A stretch of 64,000 nucleotides of DNA, from positions 1-64,000 of the forward strand of contig JASAND010028608.1 of NCBI GenBank assembly GCA_030248195.1. Direction: 5' to 3'. This DNA comes from Trissonchulus latispiculum. Taxonomy: Eukaryota > Nematoda > Enoplea > Enoplida > Ironidae. Every line of letters begins with the position of its first letter. Position 1 is the stretch's first letter. The notes beneath the pieces are model-generated. The model did no database searches. It saw only the letters and a program-made list of their open reading frames with translations, and was not told where the DNA came from. The position numbers were made by a program, and so were the translations under genes. Positions 30,730 through 48,673 of the stretch are shown here, piece after piece.

Positions 30730-31721
30730 GCACAATAGCAAAAGCACAGGTCACGGAAGCAAGTTTGGAGGGTACTCAAAATTTTGATGTTTTAAAAAAC
30801 ATTAACAGGATTAATTTATTAACGTTTTAAATAATATAATTAAATAATAATAATAATAATAACGATCATTAATAATAATTAAAAATAATTATTATATGTT
30901 AACCTGATTCATTAAATGTTTGCAAATGCAACGAGGTTTCGCCGTTTTCAAGTTTTGTATTTGGACGACGTTCTTTACGGTCTCAGTATTTAAATTTTAA
31001 TAATAGTGGTGTTTCGTCCAAATAAGCTTTAATTCAACATTGGGAATACTGTAGTGCTAATGTGACGCCCAGTTTCAGTTTTGAAACAGCATAGAACAAG
31101 GCATGTTTTGATTGGAAAGCACTGAAAGCACGAGTCAAAATGTTTGACATTGTCAAACATTCCCAAAGCACAAAAAACCATCATGAACCGAGAAAGCACA
31201 AAGCACAATGGACAAAGCACATCATCGCGAACCGGGCTTTATGCACTTGATTCTTGCAAATAGCACACCTTAACATGGAAGGTATACGGGATACGGAACC
31301 ACTAAAAAGCGGACACTTTGGTACACACTACAAGAACCAAAAATTCCTTCCCAAGCTAGAAAGGTCCAAATAGACAGATTATTAACACAAATTTTAGCTA
31401 AAATTGCAACAATTTCGGAAAATGTCAAAAAGGTTTTTCAAGAATCGCTAAAGGTGCTTGTAATCATCTTTAGATACTGTGAGTGAATTAAGTCATGAAT
31501 TTGGTGCTCGTAATCTGCAACATTGCTGATTAAAAATTGTAGGGGTCTGGACCGACTTGCAATGCATTACCGAGAGACCTAAAACATCTGGCTTCCGACG
31601 GGATTAAACCCCTCCGAAAAACCGTTGGTGTACCGTACAATCGAACTTCTATTGATTCTGAGAAGCAACAGTCTCGAAAAGCCAGTGTTGGACTTCAAAT
31701 TTCACATTCACATTTAAATTG
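30730..31721. other. Intergenic, no gene seen
   Basis: AT-rich sequence with a short (AAT)n run near 30845-30870. No exon, RNA gene or terminal repeat was recognised. Confidence 0.4.
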
Positions 31722-32310
31722 TGGCTCACAAGCCCATCAAGACCACCGGCCGGTAATTCATATAAAAAGTTTATTTGACTTAGCCGCGGTTTCGCTAAAG
31801 AACGTCCGCATGACACGTTGCAACTAACATGCAAAAATACCGTTAAAAACAGTACAGTGAATCAGTGCAACTGTTGTCCTGTACACTTCTACGTGGCAGT
31901 CTGGGGTCATAATGCACACAAATGACAGAGCTGTTGAAATTGTTTCCCCGCTCTTAGGTTCGTAGTGAAACAAAACTTTTGCTTTGCGTCCAATACGCAC
32001 GTATCATAAAACTTGCAAAAAGACCTTACTGCACGATTTCAAGTCCACTCCTAGACTGACATTTTATTATCCCCTTCTTCCAAAACACCTCTCTCCTTTC
32101 AAAACAAAAAGCTCCTCTCCCCCACGCTTATTCACACACCGTTTTAGCGAAAACCTACGCTTTCCTCGTCTTAAATTACCCCGGCAAGTTTTACACTTCA
32201 CACATCGGCCAGACACATAGACAAGTCCAGCACAAAAGAAAAATGACTCCCCCTTTTCATCTAGCTGACTCCCACCGTAAGGCCCATCTGGGCGAAACCA
32301 TCAATCTGTT
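31722..32310. repeat. Interspersed repeat, uninterrupted copy
   Basis: From GGCTCACAAGCCCATCAAGA to GAAACCATCAATCTGTT this segment matches 37740-37926 plus 38813-39229. It provides the empty-site reference for the palindromic element at 37927-38812. The repeat class is unknown; no protein is encoded. Confidence 0.75.
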
Positions 32311-33037
32311 TACATTTGCCCACTCCTCACCAGGGCGAGCTCATGCGAGCCAGAAACAAATGAATAGAATTCGCAAGCGACCATGTGCGGAAAAATCATA
32401 AAGAAAAAAACATGACCCACAGTAGGTAAAAATGATTGGACGACAACAGCATAAGCACAAACCAAAAACCTATGGCAAACGGGCCAAGTACCGCAGACAA
32501 AATTAAACAATGATAAACAGGAAGCAAAAAACTACACAGAATCAATGCTGCAGGAGTAGACAACTTGCTCTCGAGAGAGTTATACGAGACCGTTATATAC
32601 GTAGGCTAAAGGCCAGAAACAGCTTCATAAAAAACAGACAGGCCAAACAGTTGTTTCTGTGCATAGACATAGATAAAAGACAAAAATGACAATCTATAAA
32701 AATGGTGTAGAAAACGCAGCAACAAATAAAGTAAAAAAAGTAGCGCAGTTCCTGAGAACAAACAAACAGAAGATACCCCAACAGTAGTCACAGGAGCGAT
32801 AAGCTACTCGATCGCGGCACAGTTTGACGACACACAAAAAATGAAGATACAGTAAAACAGTTATATGGACAAATGGTAGTGACAGAAGATATGTACAGTA
32901 GCCTGATAAAAGTCTATGCTATACTCGTGAAAGTCATGAAAAGGTATTCATGTTACACCTGAAAAATGCTAAACTTTAAAAAAAGAAAACGGAAATGAAC
33001 CTACAGAATGCTCACGCTAACGGTCTGCAAGTTAATG
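32311..33037. other. Intergenic, no gene seen
   Basis: A-rich on the + strand. Short minus-strand open frames (62-66 codons) here have no family features and are not called. Confidence 0.4.
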
Positions 33038-34552
33038 TCAATTTGGTGGGTTGTTATACGTGAAAGTTTGTTGCTGCGGATTAGCTTCAAAGCAGGAACC
33101 GAAGGGCGCCTGTACCAACAGGTATACTGAATAGTCATGATTTGATTCAGCGTGGTGGAGCCGAACTTCAGTAGATGCAGTCCAAGTGGAAGACTGTAGA
33201 GAGAAAATGTTGGAGATAAAAATTTCAGGAAAGCAGTTCACTGCAGGAGGAGTCAGCTAGCTTTGATCGTCAGCATTCGATCGTCGATTCCAACTTACAG
33301 GCGACGTGTCCGACAGGAACTGAAAGGACGGTGGATCGAGGAGACGTAATCTCCCGGCGTTAAGATTGCGAAAACTGGGAAATGTTGTCACAATCCAGTC
33401 GCAGAATGCCTGCTGCTTGAGACCAAGTGGGTCCGGAGTTGGGACAAGCAAGCAGAACCAGAAAGTGGAGAAGGACGAGAGACATGGAGCAGTGTCTGTA
33501 GAAGTTCGCTGAATCGGGCCAAATATTCGGACCCTTAGGTTTCATAGCAGGCATCGCCGCGGAGGATGGCGATGTGTTTGTAGCGCCTACGCCTGAAAGC
33601 AGAAACTGACATAAAGCGGCGAAATCCACCCGAGGAATGGCGAAGACGTCGCTGGCCTCAATAGACCGGATGTGTTGAAACCTTTCATCTCCGAACAGGA
33701 GGTGGGTGCGGCGAGTCTAACCAGAGGCAGGACAGCCAGGCACCCTAATGGATGTCAGGGCCCTATTGGAGCAGAGAGTCGACGGGGAGCTCGTCACGAA
33801 GATCTGCCAGGGCGTTTCCAACAAGATTACACCCGGGATACAGATCAGGTGACATGTATACTGCAGGATACTGACAGATACGTCCCTCGTCCAAAGACGG
33901 TACTCACCAGCTGCAGCAACATCGACGTCCAGCTGCAGCAGGGCTTCCCTGAAGGTGGGGTCACAGAGAGCTATTAGCCGTAACGCTTGATACAAATGAC
34001 ACCTCGATCCTATGCTAATTGCGATGCGACTGACGAAAAGTCGCGCCAACGCCGAAGGCAAGTATCGTTGACCACATGAAGCAAGGACTCACGGCTGCCG
34101 CTTACCAGTGCAACCTGTTCCGCCCTTTCTATGTCACCCAGTTGTAAGAGAAAAGTGAATGTCCAAAGTTGCAAAGTACTCCTGATATATGAATGACGAA
34201 ACCTCTGGTGACGGAGTTGTGAAGACTGACACGTCCAAGAAACTGGGCAGGAGTCCGTGATAATAGCCACAGTGATTAACCGCTCGCCTGATAGGAACTA
34301 AACCCTGGAGATGTCGCAGGAGCCGCATCGGCTGCATCCGCACCGCATCGGCTGCATCCGCACCGCATCGGCCGCATTCTGAGGCCGATGCCAGATCAGA
34401 AAACGCGGCAACAGGAACAATGTGGTAGGAAAATCATAAATGTCACTGTGAGAACTTAATTTGCCACTGGAAAGGCGGCGACGTAGTGCCATTTGCCTGC
34501 GTGACGATTCCACCAAATTTAATAGGGGCTGAATTGAAAAGTCATTTGTCAA
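33038..34552 (-). pseudogene. Unrecognised minus-strand multi-exon gene or gene remnant
   Basis: GC-richer than its surroundings, with protein-like stretches and good splice signals on the minus strand. A 3' part reads from acceptor CTCTGGTTAG (exon start 33716) to donor CCT|GTAAGT (exon end 33299), then a 105-bp intron, acceptor CTCTCTACAG and a last exon 33193-33038 ending in TGA; that last junction keeps phase. Inside 33716-33299 the frame shifts once where TGCTTGCTT looks like a 4-bp duplication (about 33455). Upstream stretches (34552-34298, 34343-34134, 34061-33909 with donor GTGAGTA) do not join in a single frame. I recognise no domain. It is either a real gene with a wrong model or a decaying one. 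Confidence 0.35.
34322..34380. repeat. 20-bp minisatellite, about three units
   Basis: Tandem CGCATCGGCTGCATCCGCAC units, the last one diverged. It lies within the minus-strand gene-like region and coincides with a change of its apparent frame. Confidence 0.8.
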
Positions 34553-35930
34553 CTGTCACTTTACTCAGCAGGGTGACTCGTCTTTGGACACAACTCTATT
34601 AAAATTACGCTACACTGTAGTTACTGTTCCAGTTAAGTATTTACAGATTCGTACAGCTAGTATTTGAAAATGGTGAAAGTTATGAAAGATAAAATTATTA
34701 AGAGTTTCTAAGATTTCTAAGGTTTCTAAGATTTCCTGCGAGGATTTCTAGTTTACTAAGTTTAAGAGTTTGATGAGAAGAAGGCACTTTGTCAATTAAA
34801 TTCGATCTGGTGAATTGCTTGTTCTTGAAGCGTCAAATTAAAGAAATCAAAATATACAAATAATTCCAAAATAAACAAATTAGAATTAGCAAGTGCAAAT
34901 TTTGCTGCTGAGTTTACTGTTTTGACAAAAGTTGTATCTTTGCAAGGTAAACGCGGAGTCCACAAATTTTGGTACAAATCAAAATTATTAATTTACTAAA
35001 TTTGTATAATTTATTCACATAACGTGCTGTTAACAATTTTCTTAGAATGTTTAAATATGTTTAAAAATGACGAAAACGTAGCAAAGTTTTGATTTCAGTG
35101 TATTCATAACGAACCTCCTCTTTTTTCAGTTTCCCTGTTCTCCTTTTGCTTCAACTCTCCTTTATCTCCTATTTCAAGAGACCAGTAAATTTGACATATA
35201 ACCGTCAACATTTTGACAGCGGCATGTCCTTCGTGGGGTAATCGTCACACAATCGGGCCTTTTGCTTAATAACAAAAGATGCCAATACTGATATTAAAGA
35301 ATCAGGCACACAGATAACTATAATTACAATCAAAACTGATATGAAATAACAGTGTAGCAATTCAAAAATAACAAGCACGCCGATCAACCAATAAGAGCAT
35401 AGATGACTGCAAAATACAGATACTTATTAAAAACGACCCCATAGCGACTGCAGGGTAACGGAGGAGTTCAAAAAGAAAAAACAACTTGAGACAGAAGCAT
35501 ACTGTAGTTAAATGCGGTAGAGTTAATTAGTCTTTGTTTGTAGCTTATATGTCTATTTGTCTAATTGTCTATGCTTATGTCTATGCTTATATTTGTCTGC
35601 TTATATATCTGTAAAAGCAACAAAAATCCAGCGTTGTGAGACAGTTTCGCATAGTTTTCAGAAAATTGAACGTAAAGTACCGACCAGACTATGTTAAAAA
35701 CATGCAGCAGTAATGATAACTAACAGTTGAAGACTGGAAAGGAAAGAAACAGAGTTCCAAAAACAAAAAACTGAAAATCTGCAATTCCTTTGAATTAGAA
35801 TGAAAAGACTACAAAACTAAATCTGTACAATAAAATTCTGCTTTCTTTTTGGCATACCTATATGCATTTTCTATCAACTCTTTTCCAAGTGAAATGTTAT
35901 TAAAATACTAATCGAAACGTTTATGTCGAT
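34553..35930. other. Intergenic, no gene seen
   Basis: AT-rich. Small repeats of AAGATTTCTAAGGTTTCT type at 34700-34740 and TATGTCTATGCTTATG type at 35550-35600. No gene was supported. Confidence 0.4.
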
Positions 35931-36902
35931 CTGAGTTTGGACAAATGTTTTCTTCTATTTAAAGGGTGGTCTTAACTTGTGTAACTTAATGACTCTGTCC
36001 ACTTCAAATCAGCAGGGGTCCATTTCTTTCCAGTTCTACCAATTGTGCAGTTTAACTCTGATGCACTGGACAGAAATAAATAGGAGATGAATTTTAAAAG
36101 CATGTTCTTGTATAAGCTAATTTTAAATTTATTAAGAATAAAATTAATTGCCAAAAACAGCTGGTAAAATAAGTTGTTGCAAAGTTGCATTTTAGCTTTC
36201 TAGTTTATTAAAAATTAAGTTTACATTAATGTTAGTACTAACGTTTCTAATAATGTTACCATTAAAACAATAAAGCTTTAAGTATGTGAATTTAACTTAG
36301 TTCCCTTTAAAATAGCATTAATAATAATAATAATTAATATTTTCACAATTTAAAACTGGTAATTGAAATAGATTTACTTATTTAAATACATAAAATTGTA
36401 TTTACTAACACCAAGAGTACATAATGATAAGAGTATGCCACTAGGCTAGCTCTCTCTTATCAGAGCAAACACTATGCTCTGCTCGCTAACGGCCCACCCC
36501 TCCCCCCGCAAATCAGACCCTAGTGACCCCCCCCCCCGCAAATCAGTACCTAGTCGAAACGGGGGTACGCTCACTCGCTTTATGTTTATGTGCTTAAGCT
36601 CGAAAATACAAGCAGTGCGTGCGCGAATTTTGTGCCTGCTTCGAGCTTTAAAACACAAACATAGCGCACAAAATTCTGTGAAGTGAAGGGGGGGTGGGCC
36701 GATAGCGAGCAGAGAATAGTTTTTGCACACTCTTATATTATGTACTCTTACTAACACTCAACCCCTCTGTATTTCCGTCCAGTGTATCAAAGTTAAATTG
36801 CACTATTGGTAAACTAGAAAGAAATTGACCACTGCTCAGTTCAAGTGGACAGAATCATTAAGTTAATCCTTTAAATAGAAGAAAACGTTTGCCCCTACTC
36901 AG
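35931..36902. mobile_element. Long inverted-repeat element with another element in its loop
   Basis: Arms of about 145 bases at 35931-36075 and 36765-36902 are inverted copies. Each outer end starts CTGAGT and runs into the shared block TTTTCTTCTATTTAAAGG; both arms also share the CACTGGAC and TTAACTTTGAT/CTCTGAT blocks. The element at 36412-36749 was inserted between the arms. No protein is encoded and no target duplication was found. Confidence 0.65.
36412..36749. mobile_element. Palindromic MITE, AAGAGT family, with 8-bp TSD
   Basis: 338 bp between exact duplications ACTAACAC (36404-36411 and 36750-36757). Ends are CAAGAGTACATAATGATAAG and, on the complement, AAGAGTACATAATATAAGAG. The inner arms share GCTCGCTANCGGCCCACCCC and AAGCTCGAA-type blocks and nearly meet. 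It is the same terminal family as 7655-8278 and 43965-44555. Confidence 0.8.
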
Positions 36903-37739
36903 ATGAACATTGCCAACGTCTTTTCGGAAATACCAGAAAAGAACTAGGAAACAACAAAAAAGACTGAAACATTTTATGAAAGTACAGTCCACCAGGCGCT
37001 ACCCTCATCTCACAAGCTCAATAGCGTCATAATGGACCGTACTGTCCAAGCTAATGTTCTTCTGTCAGATGGCAGTAGCCGCCTCGCAAAGACGGTTCCA
37101 CAGGCGGAGCACACCAACCTGTTCAAATGGAGCCGTCAGGTGTTCCGTTGGGGCGAATAAGAGTGAAGAACTGCTTATCATCCATCAGTTGATGTATTGG
37201 TATCACGTCCACGCGGTCAGGCCACGACCGCTTGGACTCCGACGTAGATTTAAAGGATTCAGCCATTCGATTTTCCGCCTGTCTTTTCTTTAAGCGACGC
37301 CGTTTACGCCGTACGTAGACTTCTGGAGTGCATCTGACAGTTGTCTTAGGATATGTGCGCAGTCGCCCCTGCGGGGTATCCCGCATTTATAGATAGCTAT
37401 TTGATAATTTTGTTCGCAGACACGACTGTTTTGTCAGAACCAGACCGCCCTATGTATACTACTCATGTGGCGTTCATCCGAAGAATTTAAGAGTAACACA
37501 CGACCGCAGAAAAAACCCAATGCAGGATAGAGTATTCAGAGATTAGAGTATCAGTATTAGTATTCAGAGATTAGAGTATTCAGAGATTAGATAGAGTATT
37601 CAATGATTGAACACAGAAAGAAAAAAATTGGCTTTTAAACGGTTTTTTACAGATCAGAAAATTACACGTTGTTAGAAAGTTCGACTAACGTCGAGGCTAC
37701 CAAATGTGAGTTTTCTCTAAAGTACGAACCCTAAAGTAC
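36903..37739. other. Intergenic, no gene seen
   Basis: Contains a short tandem region TTCAGAGATTAGAGTA at about 37535-37595. No exon with family features was seen. Confidence 0.4.
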
Positions 37740-39229
37740 ATATGACTCACAAGCCCATTAAGACCACCGACCGGTAATTAATATAAACAGTTTATCTGAC
37801 TTAGCAGCCGTTTCGATAAAGAAAAACCGTATGGCACGTAAAGTCAATAACATACAGAAAAATACTGTTCAAAACAGCACAGTGAATCAGTTCAACTGTT
37901 GGCCTGTACACTTCACGTGGCAGTCTGTGCCTCTCGTGGGGACCCAACAAAATTTAATCCTTAATAAATTTTCTTCCAGCCTTAAGTGAAAGAATTTGAA
38001 TTGAACAGTTGAACAAAAACTTCAATTGAACTCACTTAACAATGGAAAAGGTCAATTCAAGGTCAAATTAAACTCTGACTACTTAGGTCCCCACACTAGC
38101 ACAAATGTTACCGTATGTAGTGAAGAATAATTCTTGATAAGTTTCCTATGACTGCTAAAGTTTTTTAAAATGGCGATTTCTTTTGGAGACATCAAATTTA
38201 AACTATGAGTATTCATTCATTATTTAGAGTTGAGAAGCCATCTTTACATCGAAATGGAGCTTAACATTTTCTGTTTTTAATGAATACAATGAAATGAAAC
38301 TAATTTGGACTTCCAAAAAATTAACGGATTTTTGAAGAAGTGCAATTTCTCAGATTCTTTGCAGACTGAAGTAAATCTTTTCTTGAGACATTTATTATAT
38401 CATTCATACCTCTATCAAATACCAAGGTACCCTTTTTAGTTGTTATAAAATCGCTCTTGTATACAAATGATTTTTCTTGAATAAAGTTTTTAAGTGTTTT
38501 AAGATAAAGTTATGAAAATTAAAGTTTTCACGTAGACAAGCCGTGTTTCCTACACTTTTGTCTAATTGCTTAAAAACTTAAACAGTCAATAGGAAATTTA
38601 TCAAGAATTATTCTTCACTACATAGCATTACGTTCATCTTTAGATTACTGTAACATTTGTGCTAGTGTGGGGGACCAAAAGAGTTCAATTTGACGTTGAA
38701 TTGACCTTCTCTATTGTTTTAAGTGAGTACAACTTAACTCAGCAGGGAGCCACTTAACGCTGGAAGAAAGGTCATTAAGAATTAAATTTTGTTGGGTCCC
38801 CATGAGAGGCACAGAAGCCGTCTGGGGTTATAATGCAAATAGTGCAAGTGACAAAGCTATTGAAATAATTTCTCCGTTCCTCTTATCTTTGTAGTGAAAC
38901 ACAACTTTTGCTTTGCGTCCAACACACGTATCATAAAACCTGCAAAAAGACCTTACTGCACGCTTTCAAGTCTACTCCTAGACTGACATTTTATTATTCC
39001 CCTCTTCCAAAACACCCCTCTCCTTTCAAAACAAAAGCTCTTAGTTTTGGTGTTTTAGCGTTTTAGCGAAAACCTACGCTTTCTTCGTCTTAAATTACCC
39101 CGGCAAGTTTTACACTTCACACATCGGCCAGACCCATTACACAAGTCCAGCACAAAAGAAAAATGACTTCCCTTTTTATGTAGCCGACTCCTACCGTAGG
39201 GTCCATCTGGGTGAAACCATCAATCTGTC
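37740..39229. repeat. Second copy of the 31722 repeat, split by an insertion
   Basis: 37740-37926 and 38813-39229 together match the uninterrupted copy at 31722-32310. The gap is exactly filled by the palindromic element 37927-38812. Confidence 0.75.
37927..38812. mobile_element. Palindromic element with GTGCCTCTC ends
   Basis: 886 bp, ends GTGCCTCTCGTGGGGACCCA and GTGCCTCTCATGGGGACCCA on the complement of the right end. Long inner arms repeat in inverted order: GTGAAGAATAATTCTTGATA near 38120 matches the complement near 38600. The neighbouring repeat reads GGCAGTCT before and AGCCGTCT after, a decayed 8-bp duplication. No protein is encoded. Confidence 0.8.
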
Positions 39230-40573
39230 ACACTAGGTTTGCAACAGAAGTACTATTAGCCACATTTGAGGGCATATAGCCACTATATATTCTGTTTACA
39301 AAGAAATAATTACGGCAATCAAGATGTCATCGAGTTACAAAATGCCGGTAATAATGGTTATGGTAATAATGGATGTTATAATGGTTATGTTCGTAGTAAC
39401 ACCACTCTGTGCGAATATAAGAAAATTTTCCTAATAAGAAAAAAAGCACAGATAGAGCCGAGCTGGCTGTCCTTCTTGGACAACCAGGCAGAATCTCCAG
39501 GGAACAGTTCTCCCTGGGTAGGAGCGCTCACAGCGCCCATTGGCTCTCTCCTGTTCGGACTAAGGCTACGGCTTTAGTGACTGCAGGCAGGCGTTTTTCA
39601 TTATTTCTTTATGATATATCCAACATTTCTTGAACTACGCAAGCCGTAAAATCAAACTAAGGGTGTCGATCTGAAGGTCTCACAGGGACAAATTATCCGA
39701 CACATGATCGTCTTCCAACTGCTATCCTGTAGGCTGCTATCATAAAAATGTAGTTTTTGCAATAACACGACAAATTTTTTCCAAAGATTGTGGAGCATTC
39801 ACCATGCAAGTTGGAGGGCTGCTACTGAACAAATGTGTTCTGCACAAATATACCCAGGGACGATTTTTTAGTTGCCCCGATTGCTGCTTTCTAGCTAAAG
39901 TAATCGCTTGACAAATTTGGAAAAAGTAGGCAAAATACAGGTTACGCACACATTTCAGCTTATTTCTTTATAACGAAGAACGATTTCACAATAAATAAAA
40001 AATCGTCCCCAGCTATTTAATGGAGGTATCGAATGATATAACCGATGTCTCGCGAAAAAATTTACTTTGGTCTGCAAAAATTTTGGAAAATTATACTTCC
40101 TCTAAAATGTGTTAAAAATATTTTAGAAAAGCAACATTAGTTTCGTGGCATGCATTAAAAAGAGAAAATGTCAAGCTACATTTTGATATAAAAATGGCTT
40201 CTTAACTCCAAGTAATGAATGAGTAATAATGGTGCAAGCTTTATGTGACCAAAGGGAATCACCACCTTAAGTGTTTGCTGGAGGTTCTGAGGGTTAGGGA
40301 GTGCGGGGATTTTGAAAAGTGGGTTCGTTGCCTGAACGCATATCTATTGCGATCTTGTTCATCTTGTCGTCAGCATCCGATTGACACCCATGTTGTAGAC
40401 ATTGAATGTTATCTGCACAAACTTTTCAGATTGTTCATTCTAAATTTGTGAGAAAAGCCAGGAGGACCCCTCCCCTCAAGTACACCCCAGTTATATGCCA
40501 CATATTTGATGACTGAGATACAAATAAACACAATATAAACATGTCGTGACGTAAAGTTTCAGATAGAATAGAT
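39230..40573. other. Intergenic, no gene seen
   Basis: A 103-codon frame at 39266-39577 is low-complexity at its start and has no family features; it is not called. A GC-richer patch at 39450-39590 has short self-complementary blocks. Confidence 0.4.
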
Positions 40574-40585
40574 CCCCCGCAACGT

Positions 40586-41969
40586 GCAAAACGTGTGTCT
40601 CCTTAGCGAACCAAGTCTTTGATCCAGTGCTGGGACTGTTTGATCCAGAAAGAGCAAGTAAAACTATGCATGAGTCACGAACATTTAGCTTTGAGTCACG
40701 CATGGTTCGACTAAAAAATTGAGCTTTTTATTGGTTCGCTAAAAGTCGCTTTGCGAACCAAGTTTTGAGTTATTGGCTCATTTTGTGTCAGCTGATAGTC
40801 CTTCAAGTGTACTCCATGAGTCACTCTTTAGAATTTAACGAAACTTCAGAGAAAAGCGGAATTTTTAAATAGAATCACTAATTATCCCAAGAAAACGCTA
40901 CTTTATTTTTTCAATTTGCCACGTTTTAGTTTGCAGTATCAGAGTCACCGCCGAATATACTATCCTAGCCGCAGCTTTAAATTCCATCGAATATTTGAAA
41001 AAATTTGAATTTTTGTACATGTAGAGATTGCTAAGTCGTGACTGCGTCCGCTCACCGAAAGTAGGGTGACTTTACTTCAAAACGCAGGTTATCTCCGGTT
41101 GTCCTAATTTTTTAAATTGGGTAAAAAGCTATTTTTTGCAGAGACAACGAGTCGTGTGGGTTTTTGAATGGTTGCGGCGCTTTCACAAGATAATAATTTA
41201 AACATTGTCAATTAAATTCATCAAACTTGACAAAATAGAGACAATATGTTTCCTGTAATTTAGGAATTAGATTAATGTTTCTAAGAAAATTTATGAACAA
41301 CGGCCATTCAAAAACCCACAACAGTCGTTTTCTCCGCAAAAAATAACTTTTTACCCAATTTAAAAAAATTAGGACAACCGGAGATAACCTGCGTTTTGGA
41401 GTAAAGTCGCCCTACTTTCGGTGAGCGGACGCAGTCACGACTTAGCAATCTCTACATGTACAAAAATTCAAATTTTTTCAAATATTCGATGGAATTTAAA
41501 GCTGCGGCTAGGATAGTATATTCGGCGGTGACTCTGATACTGCAAATTAAAACGTGGTAAATTGAAAAATAAAGTTTAGCGTGTTCTTGGGATAACCACC
41601 ATTTTATTCTCAGCACTACTCATGTTAGGTGAGCGGACCATTTCACGCTTCAAGCCAATTAGATTTGGTATTTTTATTAGTGATTCTATTTAAAAATTCC
41701 GCTTTTCTCTGAAGTTTCGTTAAATTCTAAAGAGTGACTCATGGAGTACACTTGAAGGACTATCAGCTGACACAAAATGAGCCAATAACTCAAAACTTGG
41801 TTCGCAAAGCGACTTTTAGCGAACCAATAAAAAACTCAATTTTTTTAGTCGAACCATGCGTGACTCAAAGCTAAGTGTTCGTGACTCATGCATAGTTTTA
41901 CTTGCTCTTTCTGGATCAAACAGTTCCAGCGCTGGATCAAAGACTTGGTTCGCTAAAGAGACACACGTT
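40586..41969. mobile_element. Large foldback element, arms of about 600 bp
   Basis: Left arm about 40586-41175 and right arm about 41300-41969 are inverted, near-identical copies around a 125-bp spacer centred near 41235. Outer ends share ACGTGTGTCTC. The flanks carry CCCCCGCAACGT at 40574-40585 and 41970-41981, an exact 12-bp direct repeat consistent with a target duplication. No open frame above 90 codons is present. It is the largest palindrome in the window. Confidence 0.85.
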
Positions 41970-41981
41970 CCCCCGCAACGT

Positions 41982-42403
41982 AGTCTCGTAGCATAGTCAC
42001 CGAGTGCTGGATACAAACGCATGAAAAAATTGAGAACCTCCTTTTTTTCTGATGGGGGTTCTAACTTTTATCTTGACATGGGCCAACAACTGAATAACTA
42101 AACAGTGAAAATTGTGAAAGTCTCTTTAGAGACCTCTCCTTATCATCTCTACGTTCGATCTGTCGCAGAAACTAGTGCTTTATAAGAATTTAGCATTCAG
42201 ATACCGATAAATGTTGAACACGCCACCGCACTAATTCTTAATGCACATACACTTTGACCTTTTACACATGTCATTGATAAAACAATAGCTTTTCTGATAA
42301 TTTAAATGTTTAAAGATAAGACCATCTTTAGTTATAACTTATTCAGTTGCTGCAAAATTTAAACAACAGCTGCCGGTAAAGAAGTAAATCCGCAACATCG
42401 GCA
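41982..42403. other. Upstream region of the BPI/LBP-like gene
   Basis: AT-rich; presumably holds the promoter and 5'UTR of the gene starting at 42404. No specific signal was recognised. Confidence 0.4.

Positions 42404-48673
<6,270 letters not shown>

Noticed and set aside
9302..30734. Target-site duplication for the gypsy element
   Set aside because: Flanks ACGAA and GCACA do not match at 4, 5 or 6 bases, so none is claimed.
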